Of a stretch of DNA of 64,000 bases, positions 45,569 to 54,922 are shown piece after piece (position 1 is the stretch's first letter; the number at the start of each line of letters is the position of its first letter). Source of the stretch: Providencia rettgeri (GTDB lineage: Bacteria; Pseudomonadota; Gammaproteobacteria; Enterobacterales; Enterobacteriaceae); assembly GCF_023205015.1 (NCBI RefSeq), contig NZ_CP096258.1, forward strand, positions 3,100,001 to 3,164,000. Reading direction: 5' to 3'. The notes beneath the pieces were generated by a model. The model saw only the letters and a program-made list of their open reading frames with translations. It did no database searches and had not been told where the DNA came from. The position numbers and the translations under genes were made by a program.

Positions 45569-45652
45569 GTTAACCTCTTTACAATTTTGGGAATAGCCCC
45601 GAGTCATTCGGGGCCTTAAACGCGTTTATTCTACCTTCGGATGATAAATTTT

Positions 45653-46144
45653 TCATCGCATAATTTTATCACCGCGTGAAACACCGACGATCCCTGAGCG
45701 CACAACTTCAACAATTTCAGCAACACCACGTACTGATTCGATGAAAGCATCCAGTTTTTCGCTTGTTCCCGCTAGCTGAACGGTATAAAGCGTTGGAGTG
45801 ACATCAACAATTTGTCCACGGAAAATATCCGCACAACGTTTCACTTCATCACGCCCATATCCAGAGGCTTGCAGCTTCACTAACATGATTTCACGTTCGA
45901 TATGTGCTGACGCCGTCAGCTCACTGACGCGCAGCACATCAACCAATTTATGCAATTGTTTCTCAATTTGCTCAAGAACCTTTGCATCCCCTTTCGTTTG
46001 AATCGTCATACGTGACAAGGTTGGGTCATCTGTTGGTGCAACGGTCAAACTTTCAATATTATAACCACGCTGAGAAAACAGACCGATGACACGGGACAAA
46101 GCACCTGATTCATTTTCTAATAAAACGGATAAAATACGACGCAT
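45653..46144 (-). CDS. ilvH: acetolactate synthase III small subunit
   Basis: 163 residues from MRRILSVLLENESGALSRV, the E. coli length; the frame is open to 46174. ACT domain gives valine feedback inhibition. GAGGA is 7 nt upstream. 2 bp after ilvI. Confidence 0.97.
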   Translation of the reverse strand: MRRILSVLLENESGALSRVIGLFSQRGYNIESLTVAPTDDPTLSRMTIQTKGDAKVLEQIEKQLHKLVDVLRVSELTASAHIEREIMLVKLQASGYGRDEVKRCADIFRGQIVDVTPTLYTVQLAGTSEKLDAFIESVRGVAEIVEVVRSGIVGVSRGDKIMR

Positions 46145-46146
46145 GA

Positions 46147-47874
46147 TCAGGTCCTCTCTGTTTTGCTCAACCACATTTCATCCATTGCACCACCACGGAT
46201 CTGCATTGGATAAACGTGCTCAGTTTCATCAATATTGACGTCAACGAAAACTAATCGCTGATTTTCATTCACTTCAACAAGGGCTTGTTTTAGTTTTTCT
46301 TCCAGTTCATCAGGTGTTGATATTGAAATACCAACGTGGCCATAGGCTTGCGCTAACTTGATAAAATCAGGCAATGACTGCATGTAGGATTGTGAGTGAC
46401 GGCCTTGATAAATCATATCCTGCCACTGTTTTACCATACCTAAGAAACCATTATTTAAGTTGAGCACTAAAACCGGTAAGCCATATTGCAGGGCAGTTGA
46501 AAGCTCTTGGATGTTCATCTGGATACTGCCATCCCCTGTCACACAGACAACGGTCGATTTTGGATGTGCTAATTTCACCCCTAATGCGGCAGGCAAACCA
46601 AACCCCATCGTTCCAAGCCCTCCAGAGTTTATCCAGTGGCGAGGTTTATCAAAGGGATAATACAGTGCCGCGAACATTTGGTGCTGCCCAACGTCAGACG
46701 TCACATAGGCTTCCCCCTTTGTTAAACGGTAAATCATTTCAATGGCTTGTTGTGGTTTAACTTTGGTTTGGCTTGTTTCATAACGTAAGCATTGTTTACT
46801 ACGCCACTGTTCAATGTCTTTCCACCATGCAGTGAGTGCTTGGCTATCTTGTTTCGCTGAAGCCTGATCTAGCTGACCTAACATTTGCTTTAATGTAAGT
46901 TTCGCATCACCCACAATTGGAATATCTGCATTAACTGTTTTTGAAATAGACGTTGGGTCAACATCAATTTGGATAACAGTCGCATTTGGGCAATATTTTT
47001 CTAAGTTGTTTGTTGTTCTATCATCAAAACGAACACCAACAGCAAAAATCACATCAGAGTTATGCATAACCTTGTTGGCTTCGTAGGTTCCATGCATTCC
47101 AAGCATACCCACAGATTGCTTGTGAGTTTCAGGAAAAGCCCCTAACCCCATTAAGGTTGATACCACTGGCAATTGTAGTTTTTCTGCCAACTCAATGAGT
47201 TCCGCAAAGCAATTCGCATTAATCGCCCCTCCGCCAATATAAAAAACTGGTTTTTTTGCCGAAACCAATTTGGTTAATGCTTTTTTGATTTGGCCTTTAT
47301 GGCCTTGCAACGTTGGGTTATAGGAACGTAGAGAAACGTTTTCGGGATAACGGTAAGCAAACTTCAAGGCGGGGTTAACAGTGTCTTTAGGGAAATCAAT
47401 CACCACAGGGCCTGGACGCCCACTTGCTGCAATGTAAAATGCTTTCTTGATGGTTTCAGGAATTTCTTCTGCGCTTTTAATTAAAAAACTGTGTTTAACG
47501 ATCGGCCTTGAAATTCCAACCATGTCGCACTCTTGGAATGCATCATTACCAATTAGCGAGCTTGCAACTTGCCCCGATAACACCACCATCGGTACAGAGT
47601 CCATGTACGCCGTCGCTATACCTGTAATCGCATTCGTTGCCCCAGGGCCGGATGTCACTAAAACAACCCCAACATCCCCTGTTGAACGTGCATAGCCATC
47701 AGCCATATGTACCGCAGCTTGTTCATGGCGCACTAAAATATGCTCGACCCCGCCAACCGTATGAAGTGCATCATAAATATCTAATACTGCACCGCCTGGA
47801 TAACCAAACACGTGCTTTACTCCTTGGTCAATCAACGATTTGACGACCATTTCCGCTCCCGACAACATCTCCAT
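46147..47874 (-). CDS. ilvI: acetolactate synthase III large subunit
   Basis: 575 residues from MEMLSGAEMVVKSLI; ATG at 47892 (MSGGKL) and the ATG at 47901 are alternatives, with no strong RBS for any. ThDP- and FAD-dependent; makes acetolactate for valine, leucine and isoleucine. FGYPGGAVLDIYDAL, GDGSIQMNIQEL and NNGFLGMVKQWQ are the ThDP motifs. Confidence 0.96.
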   Translation of the reverse strand: MEMLSGAEMVVKSLIDQGVKHVFGYPGGAVLDIYDALHTVGGVEHILVRHEQAAVHMADGYARSTGDVGVVLVTSGPGATNAITGIATAYMDSVPMVVLSGQVASSLIGNDAFQECDMVGISRPIVKHSFLIKSAEEIPETIKKAFYIAASGRPGPVVIDFPKDTVNPALKFAYRYPENVSLRSYNPTLQGHKGQIKKALTKLVSAKKPVFYIGGGAINANCFAELIELAEKLQLPVVSTLMGLGAFPETHKQSVGMLGMHGTYEANKVMHNSDVIFAVGVRFDDRTTNNLEKYCPNATVIQIDVDPTSISKTVNADIPIVGDAKLTLKQMLGQLDQASAKQDSQALTAWWKDIEQWRSKQCLRYETSQTKVKPQQAIEMIYRLTKGEAYVTSDVGQHQMFAALYYPFDKPRHWINSGGLGTMGFGLPAALGVKLAHPKSTVVCVTGDGSIQMNIQELSTALQYGLPVLVLNLNNGFLGMVKQWQDMIYQGRHSQSYMQSLPDFIKLAQAYGHVGISISTPDELEEKLKQALVEVNENQRLVFVDVNIDETEHVYPMQIRGGAMDEMWLSKTERT

Positions 47875-47901
47875 GAGTTTGCCCCCAGACATTATTTGCA
47901 A

Positions 47902-48187
47902 GTGAAGAGGTATGATCTACCCCTTTGTTTTTATCATTTAAATTATGAAATTCGTGCTATTAACATATCGCTCTGGCTGAAACGAAGCAAACACCATTTC
48001 AGTACAAGGATCACGAAACTTTCACATCATCTTGAACATGGGTATTTGATAGATAAATTAACTGCAGATAAAAATAATGGGAGGAAAAATGACTGGTATG
48101 AATGAAAATACAGCGCAAATTTAATTAGTTGGAACCGTTAAAGTTTTAATATTAAGCAATTATCTAAATAAATTGATAAAAATAGAA
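47902..48187. other. ilvI upstream gap
   Basis: An AT-rich leader where leucine/Lrp control would be expected from E. coli. No operator is confidently seen by eye. Confidence 0.4.
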
Positions 48188-48230
48188 CAAAAACAAGACC
48201 TGACTTACCCGCAATACAAGTAAGTCAGGT
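48188..48230 (-). terminator. terminator after the acyl-CoA ligase gene
   Basis: An 11-bp stem (ACCTGACTTAC / GTAAGTCAGGT) followed by CTTGTTTTTG on the minus strand, between the ligase gene and ilvI. Confidence 0.82.
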
Positions 48231-48236
48231 TATAAA

Positions 48237-50069
48237 TTATTCTTTGTACATTGATTCAATTTCTAATTGATAGCGCTCAGAAATAATTTTACGTCTCAGC
48301 TTTAAAGTCGGTGTTAATTCGCCTTTTTCCATTGAAAAAGTGGTAGGTAACAAAGTAAAGCGCTTAACTTGATGAAAATTTTCAATATTTTTCTGTAAAT
48401 CTCTTAAACGACCTTCAAATAATGCCACAATATTCGAGTCTTTTAAGAGTTCTAAACGATCCCGATATTTCAGGTTTATTGAGTTCGCATATTCTTCTAA
48501 GCTCTCATAGCAAGGCACGATCAGTGCTGAAACAAACTTACGTGCATCGGCAATGACTGCAATGTGTTCAATAAACTTGTCTTGCCCTAATACGCCTTCA
48601 ATCATTTGTGGTGCAATATATTTTCCGTTAGACGTTTTCATTAAATCTTTTAGTCTATCTGTAATATATAAATTACCTTGTTCGTCAATTTTCCCTGCAT
48701 CACCCGTTTTTAACCAGCCATCCGCAGTAAACGTATCTAAGGTTTCAATCGGGCGGTTGTAATAGCCTTTCATAACCACCGGCCCTTTCACTTGTATTTC
48801 ATCATCTTTGCCAATACGCACTGAAACAGATGATAGCGGTGTACCAATCGAGCCTAATGGGTACTTGCCTTCTTCCCAGCAAGATACCGTAGCGCAGGTC
48901 TCTGACATACCATAGCCATATTTGATATTTACCCCAGCGGAAAGGAAAAACGCTATCACATCGTCATCTAGACGAGCGCCTGCGGCTGGCATGAAGCGAA
49001 TTCGTCCCCCTAACCCTTCGCGAATTTTATTGAGAACCAGTTTGTCAACCATCGGGAAAATAGCGCGGTTAATAAAAGAGGGTTTGCGGCCTTTTGCTAA
49101 TGCTTTCACTCGGCTTCTGCCAAGGGATATTGCACAGCGAAATAGCGCTCTACGTACTAGAGGCGCTTTTGCGACTTTACTTTGTATCGCTGAATAAACT
49201 TTTTCATAAAAACGAGGAACCGCACACATTACTGTCGGTTTTACTTCAGCTAATGCTTCCCTAACCTGATTGGTGTCCGTGAGGTAAACGTTTAGTGCAC
49301 CGACGTGCATAACGTAAAAACTCCACGCACGTTCAAAAACATGTGAAAGTGGTAAGAAACTTAAAGAGACGTCATCAGCAGTTAGTTGTAACCGTTCGTC
49401 ATGGAGATACAGTTGCGCAGCCATGTTGTAGTAATCCAACATAACACCTTTCGGTTCTCCGGTGGTGCCTGATGTATAGATGATGGTAAATAAATCACTG
49501 AGATTATGTGCAGCGATGCGGTCATCAAGTTCTGCTTGGTAAGCAGTTTGTGATTGCGCCATAAAGGTGGATAAATGCAGTGTGTCAATTGAGATATCAG
49601 CTAACTCAACATTGTCATTCATCACAACAATCGTTGTTAATTGAGGGCAAAGAGCTGGTAATTGGCATGCCACTTGATATTGCGCTTCTTCCCCAACAAA
49701 CAATACTTTAATATTCGCGTCATTAATAATATACGCGGCTTGCTCGATACTGCTAGTTGCATAAAGTGGCACCGTGACAGCCCTAATTTGTAGCGCGGCA
49801 AAGTCAACCAATGACCAGTTCATACTGTTATGGGCAAATAACCCAATATTTTCTTGTGCGATAACGTTTAATGCTAAAAGGCGAAGAGAAATCGCTGATG
49901 TACGATCGCCAACTTCCCCCCACGTTAATGAGCTACGTTGTCCGTTATCCCATTGACTGAAAGCTATCCGGTTCGCCGATTCGTGTGCAGTAACTCTGCT
50001 ACGTAGGCGATTAACCAAGTGGTATGGATATAGATTTTCAGTAATCAAAGTGTATTCCCTATAAGTCAT
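48237..50069 (-). CDS. AMP-dependent long-chain acyl-CoA synthetase
   Basis: 610 residues of the ANL superfamily (FAA1-like, COG1022). P-loop IIYTSGTTGEPKGVMLDY, ATP motif YGYGMSETCATVS, DGWLKTGDAGKID and LKDLMKTSNGKYIAPQMIE (catalytic Lys). Expected to activate fatty acids with ATP and CoA; the substrate is not deducible. No signal peptide. It sits between leuO and ilvI, which are adjacent in E. coli. The ATG at 50069 has no RBS; a TTG at 50048 (residue 8), with AGGGA 7-8 nt upstream, is a likely alternative start. Confidence 0.88.
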   Translation of the reverse strand: MTYREYTLITENLYPYHLVNRLRSRVTAHESANRIAFSQWDNGQRSSLTWGEVGDRTSAISLRLLALNVIAQENIGLFAHNSMNWSLVDFAALQIRAVTVPLYATSSIEQAAYIINDANIKVLFVGEEAQYQVACQLPALCPQLTTIVVMNDNVELADISIDTLHLSTFMAQSQTAYQAELDDRIAAHNLSDLFTIIYTSGTTGEPKGVMLDYYNMAAQLYLHDERLQLTADDVSLSFLPLSHVFERAWSFYVMHVGALNVYLTDTNQVREALAEVKPTVMCAVPRFYEKVYSAIQSKVAKAPLVRRALFRCAISLGRSRVKALAKGRKPSFINRAIFPMVDKLVLNKIREGLGGRIRFMPAAGARLDDDVIAFFLSAGVNIKYGYGMSETCATVSCWEEGKYPLGSIGTPLSSVSVRIGKDDEIQVKGPVVMKGYYNRPIETLDTFTADGWLKTGDAGKIDEQGNLYITDRLKDLMKTSNGKYIAPQMIEGVLGQDKFIEHIAVIADARKFVSALIVPCYESLEEYANSINLKYRDRLELLKDSNIVALFEGRLRDLQKNIENFHQVKRFTLLPTTFSMEKGELTPTLKLRRKIISERYQLEIESMYKE

Positions 50070-50389
50070 TATCGATATAAGTTACTCGGCACATTCACAA
50101 GCACTTAACCATTCTTATTATTTCAGCTTACAAGTGTTAGCTGAATATTCGAAGTGTATAGACTAAAGAGATGCGTGAAAAGCATTTATATGTAAATTTT
50201 TTGCAAATGTTATGTCTGCAACAAAACACATCATAGTGCTAACTATAATGCGTTAACTATCTTGAAGGTGTGTATATTTGTCAGTGCGCCTGCAAAAACA
50301 TAGAGATTGTAAACCTTAACAAAATGACTATTTATTTTTCATTATGTCTAAGACAGCTTACAACCTCTCACAATGTTTATATCGGCGTC
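50070..50389. other. gap between leuO and the acyl-CoA ligase gene
   Basis: 320 bp holding the ligase promoter region and the leuO 3' end. No gene, operator or clear terminator is recognised. Confidence 0.4.
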
Positions 50390-51358
50390 CTACGCGGCAG
50401 CAGCTTGCTCAGGAAGTTCTTCAACCAATTGGTTAAATTGAGATTTCATCCACTGATGGCCTTTATCTCTAACTGTTGATTCATGCCAAGTTAAATAGCA
50501 AGGTAGTGCGTCCCTAAGCCAAGGTAATGTTAATGTACGTAATTTCAATTGCCCAAAGTAATGACCTACTAGCCATTTTGGTACAATAGCGACGAGATCT
50601 GTCTGGGCAACAATGCTCAATACACTATTTAAGTCCGTGCCTTGATAGCTAATCGTATGCGATAACTCAGTATTATTATAATAAGGTTTACTAAATGAGC
50701 CCATGTTATCCATTGACATAATGGCATGACGTTCATTATTTAATTCAATTTCAGAGATTGAATTACCAATACGCGGATGATGATTTGCAACGACTAAGAC
50801 CAATTCATCATCAAATAAAACCTGATGCTGGAACTCTGCTTTTTCTAATTGATTATAACCAAGGAAAAAATCCATTTCTTGGTATTTTAATTGATGAGCA
50901 ATTTTATTATCCATGAAAGAGTGAATAACTATATTAATATTAGGCGAAACTACCTTAAATTTTTCGACAATAATAGCTGCCAGACGAATATCTAACGGTG
51001 AACAAATAGATAAATTAAATACTCGTTCACTATTTTGTGGATTAAAACCAGCGCTAGGTAACTCATTATGAACTAATTGTAATGCTTGCCTGATAGGCCC
51101 GAACAGTTGCTTAGCACGAGATGTCGGCTGAATACCCCGCCCATAGCGCACAAACAATTCATCATTAAACATTGATTTTAAACGTGAAACTGCATTGCTC
51201 ACCGCAGGTTGAGACATCCCTAACACTTGCGCTGCTTTTGTTACGTTTTGCATCTGCATCACCACGTCAAAAACCGTTAATAGGTTGAGGTCAACATTAC
51301 GCAAATGAATATCGCTACTGTCTTTTTTAGCTGTTGAAATTGTATCAAAATCAGTCAT
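50390..51358 (-). CDS. leuO: LysR-type regulator LeuO
   Basis: 322 residues (E. coli 314). Helix-turn-helix VTKAAQVLGMSQPAVSNAVSRL near residue 40, followed by a LysR effector domain. Broad H-NS antagonist and regulator of stress and defence genes in enterobacteria. Divergent from leuLABCD across a 700-bp AT-rich gap, as in E. coli. Confidence 0.94.
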   Translation of the reverse strand: MTDFDTISTAKKDSSDIHLRNVDLNLLTVFDVVMQMQNVTKAAQVLGMSQPAVSNAVSRLKSMFNDELFVRYGRGIQPTSRAKQLFGPIRQALQLVHNELPSAGFNPQNSERVFNLSICSPLDIRLAAIIVEKFKVVSPNINIVIHSFMDNKIAHQLKYQEMDFFLGYNQLEKAEFQHQVLFDDELVLVVANHHPRIGNSISEIELNNERHAIMSMDNMGSFSKPYYNNTELSHTISYQGTDLNSVLSIVAQTDLVAIVPKWLVGHYFGQLKLRTLTLPWLRDALPCYLTWHESTVRDKGHQWMKSQFNQLVEELPEQAAAA

Positions 51359-51988
51359 TTTTTACTCCACTAATATATTTATCATTTTTCATTAACGAAA
51401 AGAGTCATTCATCTTAAAAAACCGACGAATATATAAATTCATTAAATATTATTCTTAAAACAACTTATAGATAATAAGCCATTTCGCTTTCCCTGCATTT
51501 ATTAAAACGACGTTTATATTACTTAACCTATTAATTAAACCTGCAGTATAAATATCATTGTAAAACGTAAATATTCACCAACATAATGAATGATAACCAC
51601 TTATTACCTTTGCGTTCACTCACCATAAAAATAATAAAGCAATTTTTGCAAGAAATCATAATAAATCGTATTTAGAATCAATAAATATTCTCATTATCAG
51701 ATTATTTTTTAAATACTCATTTATTCGATAATTAATTTAATCAAAAAGCATTGGCGAAGATGATTTATTCCCTGTACTGAGTCACACTTCACATCAAAAC
51801 AATAAAAACCACATAAAAATCAATGCGTTTAATCGAAAAAACATTCAACCCTGATTAACGAAAGAATTTTACCCTTATAACTACATAAAAAGCCAGATAA
51901 AACGGAAGGGACACACCAAAAAAATAGCAACAACCACCAACTAAAAGCCATAATACATGATTGGTAAAAATATGCTAAAAATCTATGA
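51359..51988. other. AT-rich leuO-leuL intergenic region
   Basis: About 630 bp, strikingly AT-rich with many A/T runs. In E. coli the equivalent region is silenced by H-NS and bound by LeuO. No conserved frame is seen. Confidence 0.5.
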
Positions 51989-52017
51989 TTGACATTAACT
52001 TTAAGATAACGTATCAA
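51989..52017 (+). promoter_or_regulatory. leu operon promoter
   Basis: TTGACA (51989-51994), 17-bp spacer and TATCAA (52012-52017) upstream of the leader peptide gene. Confidence 0.7.
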
Positions 52018-52059
52018 TAAATACAGTTTGATTAAGATACTCAAGAGAGACAGTTTAAA

Positions 52060-52137
52060 ATGACATTTTCTATTCGCCTACTAAGCCTACTACTACTCGC
52101 ATTAAATTTGCGCGGTATGCTTATGGACGAAAAATAG
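52060..52137 (+). CDS. leuL: leu operon leader peptide
   Basis: 25 residues, MTFSIRLLSLLLLALNLRG and a short tail. Leucine-rich, with six of seven Leu codons in its core being CTA/CTC (CTA CTA AGC CTA CTA CTA CTC), so ribosome stalling reports leucyl-tRNA supply. An attenuator hairpin follows. Confidence 0.9.
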   Translation: MTFSIRLLSLLLLALNLRGMLMDEK

Positions 52138-52162
52138 AAACAAACTGTCCACAAACATGAAG

Positions 52163-52188
52163 AACCCGCGCAACCCGCGGGTTTTTTT
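52163..52188 (+). terminator. leu attenuator terminator
   Basis: AACCCGCG-CAACC-CGCGGGTT followed by a run of T, between leuL and leuA. Confidence 0.92.
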
Positions 52189-52252
52189 ATGCCTGCGGCT
52201 TTGGAAGAACATAACACTAAGTAAAAACAAAATTCGATATGAGGAACACAAT

Positions 52253-53830
52253 ATGAGCAACCAAGTCATTATCTTCGATACTACCTTACGCGACGGTGAG
52301 CAGGCATTACAGGCAAGTTTGTCAGTGAGAGAAAAATTACAAATCGCCTTCGCATTAGAGCGCTTAGGGGTTGATATCATCGAAGCGGGTTTCCCGGTCT
52401 CTTCACCAGGTGACTTTGAGTCCGTTCAAACTATCGCAAGAGAAATAAAAAATAGCCGAATTTGCGCATTAGCGCGCTGTATTGAAAATGACATTGATGT
52501 GGCTGCCGAGTCATTAAAAGTTGCCGAGGCTTTCCGTATTCATATTTTCTTAGCTACCTCCAACTTGCATATGGAGAAAAAATTAAATAAATCATTTGAT
52601 GGTGTAATGGATATGGCTATCAATTCCATCAAGCGCGCTAGACGCTATACCGATGACGTTGAATTCTCCTGTGAAGACGCCGGCCGTACTGACCCTGATA
52701 ACTTATGCCGTATTGTAGAAACCGCGATTAATGCAGGTGCAACCACCATTAATATCCCTGATACCGTAGGTTACACTACACCTTACCAGTTTGGTGGCAT
52801 TATCACTGATTTGTATAACCGTGTGCCTAATATCGACAAAGCCGTTATTTCTGTTCATTGCCATGATGATTTAGGGATGTCAGTTGCTAACTCAATCAGT
52901 GCCGTACAAGCCGGTGCCCGCCAAGTAGAAGGTACCATCAATGGGTTAGGTGAACGCGCGGGCAATACAGCATTAGAAGAAGTGATTATGGCCATTAAAT
53001 TGCGCGAACAAATGTTGAATGTGCATACCAATATTAATCACAAAGAAATTTACCGCACCAGCCAGTTAGTTAGCCAATTATGTAATACACCAATCCCAGC
53101 CAATAAAGCGGTTGTAGGCAGCAACGCATTTGCTCACTCATCAGGAATTCACCAAGATGGCGTGCTGAAAAATCGTGAAACCTACGAAATTATGACGCCA
53201 GAGTCCATTGGTTTAAAAGAGCAGCAATTAAATTTAACTTCACGCTCGGGACGCGCCGCTGTTAAGCACCGTATGGAGGAAATGGGGTATCACGAAGGTA
53301 AAGATTTCAAATTGGATGAATTGTATACTGCATTTTTGAATTTAGCCGATAAAAAAGGCCAAGTCTTTGACTATGACTTAGAAGCTTTGGCTTTCTTTAC
53401 GAAACAACAAGATGAAACCGATCACTTCGTAATGGACTATTTCAGTACACAATCAGGCTCAAGTATCGTCGCAACAGCGACCGTCAAAATGCAGTGTGGC
53501 GACGAAGTAAAATCTGAAGCGGCAACCGGTAATGGCCCCGTTGATGCCATTTATCAAGCCATCAGCAACATTACCCAATTCCCTATGAAATTAGTCTCTT
53601 ATCAGTTGTCAGCTAAAGGCCACGGTGAAAATGCATTAGGCCAAGTGGATATCGTGGTGGAATGCCATAACCGTAAGTTCCACGGGATGGGGTTAGCGAC
53701 AGATATCGTCGAATCATCAGCAAAAGCTATGGTGCATGTGCTGAATAGCATCTGGCGCTCTGAGCAAGTTGAAAAAGAAAAACAAAAAATAAATCAAGAA
53801 TCACAATCAAACACAAAGGAAGCTGTTTAA
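52253..53830 (+). CDS. leuA: 2-isopropylmalate synthase
   Basis: 525 residues from MSNQVIIFDTTLRDGEQAL, with GAGGA upstream (frame open from 52157 across the attenuator). First leucine-specific step: acetyl-CoA plus 2-ketoisovalerate. HCHDDLGMSVANS metal-binding motif, NGLGERAGN, and a C-terminal leucine-feedback domain. Confidence 0.97.
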   Translation: MSNQVIIFDTTLRDGEQALQASLSVREKLQIAFALERLGVDIIEAGFPVSSPGDFESVQTIAREIKNSRICALARCIENDIDVAAESLKVAEAFRIHIFLATSNLHMEKKLNKSFDGVMDMAINSIKRARRYTDDVEFSCEDAGRTDPDNLCRIVETAINAGATTINIPDTVGYTTPYQFGGIITDLYNRVPNIDKAVISVHCHDDLGMSVANSISAVQAGARQVEGTINGLGERAGNTALEEVIMAIKLREQMLNVHTNINHKEIYRTSQLVSQLCNTPIPANKAVVGSNAFAHSSGIHQDGVLKNRETYEIMTPESIGLKEQQLNLTSRSGRAAVKHRMEEMGYHEGKDFKLDELYTAFLNLADKKGQVFDYDLEALAFFTKQQDETDHFVMDYFSTQSGSSIVATATVKMQCGDEVKSEAATGNGPVDAIYQAISNITQFPMKLVSYQLSAKGHGENALGQVDIVVECHNRKFHGMGLATDIVESSAKAMVHVLNSIWRSEQVEKEKQKINQESQSNTKEAV

Positions 53831-53832
53831 CA

Positions 53833-54921
53833 ATGTCTAGTTATAAAATTGCCGTATTACCGGGTGATGGCATCGGTCCAGAAGTGATGGCGCAAGCTCA
53901 CAAGGTTTTAGCTGCTATCAGCAAACGTTTTGCAATAACAATCAACACCACTGAGTATGATGTTGGCGGTGCGGCAATCGACAATCACGGCGAACCATTA
54001 CCACAGGCTACCGTAAAAGGGTGTGAAGAGGCTGACGCGGTGTTATTTGGTTCTGTTGGTGGACCTAAATGGGAACATCTGCCACCCGATAGCCAACCTG
54101 AACGTGGCGCATTATTACCTTTACGTAAGCATTTTAAATTATTCAGTAATTTACGCCCTGCTCGCTTATATCAGGCATTGGAAGCATTCTGCCCATTACG
54201 TGCAGACATCGCAGCTCAAGGCTTTGATATTCTTTGTGTACGTGAATTAACGGGTGGGATTTACTTCGGTCAACCAAAAGGCCGTAAAGGCGAAGGCCAA
54301 GAAGAGTACGCATTTGATACTGAAGTTTATCACCGCTATGAAATCGAGCGTATTGCACGTATTGCGTTTGAATCTGCTCGTAAACGTAATAACAAAGTCA
54401 CATCAATTGACAAAGCAAACGTGTTACAAAGCTCAGTATTATGGCGTGAAGTGGTCAATCACATCGCAAAAGAATATCCCGATGTTGAAGTCAGCCATAT
54501 GTATATTGATAACGCGGCAATGCAAATGATCAAAGCCCCATCTCAGTTTGATGTGGTGTTATGCTCTAACTTGTTCGGCGATATTATTTCCGATGAGTGT
54601 GCGATGATCACCGGCTCTATGGGTATGCTGCCTTCTGCGAGCCTGAATGCGGATGGTTTTGGTTTATACGAACCCGCGGGCGGCTCTGCGCCAGATATTG
54701 CTGGAAAAAATATTGCTAACCCAATCGCACAAATTTTATCTGCCTCCATGCTGTTAAGATTTAGCTTAAACCAAGCCGATGCCGCAGATGCCATTGAGCG
54801 CGCAGTGAATAAAGCCTTAGAAGAGGGCTATAGAACATCAGATTTAGCTGGCACAGGCAAATCCATTAGTACCAGTGAAATGGGCGATATCATTGCTCGT
54901 TATATTGCAGAAGGGGTGTAA
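53833..54921 (+). CDS. leuB: 3-isopropylmalate dehydrogenase
   Basis: 362 residues. NAD-dependent oxidative decarboxylation. LPGDGIGPEVMAQ, RELTGGIYFG, DNAAMQM and LFGDIISDECAMITGSMGMLPSAS are the family motifs. 2 bp after leuA. Confidence 0.97.
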   Translation: MSSYKIAVLPGDGIGPEVMAQAHKVLAAISKRFAITINTTEYDVGGAAIDNHGEPLPQATVKGCEEADAVLFGSVGGPKWEHLPPDSQPERGALLPLRKHFKLFSNLRPARLYQALEAFCPLRADIAAQGFDILCVRELTGGIYFGQPKGRKGEGQEEYAFDTEVYHRYEIERIARIAFESARKRNNKVTSIDKANVLQSSVLWREVVNHIAKEYPDVEVSHMYIDNAAMQMIKAPSQFDVVLCSNLFGDIISDECAMITGSMGMLPSASLNADGFGLYEPAGGSAPDIAGKNIANPIAQILSASMLLRFSLNQADAADAIERAVNKALEEGYRTSDLAGTGKSISTSEMGDIIARYIAEGV

Positions 54922-54922
54922 C

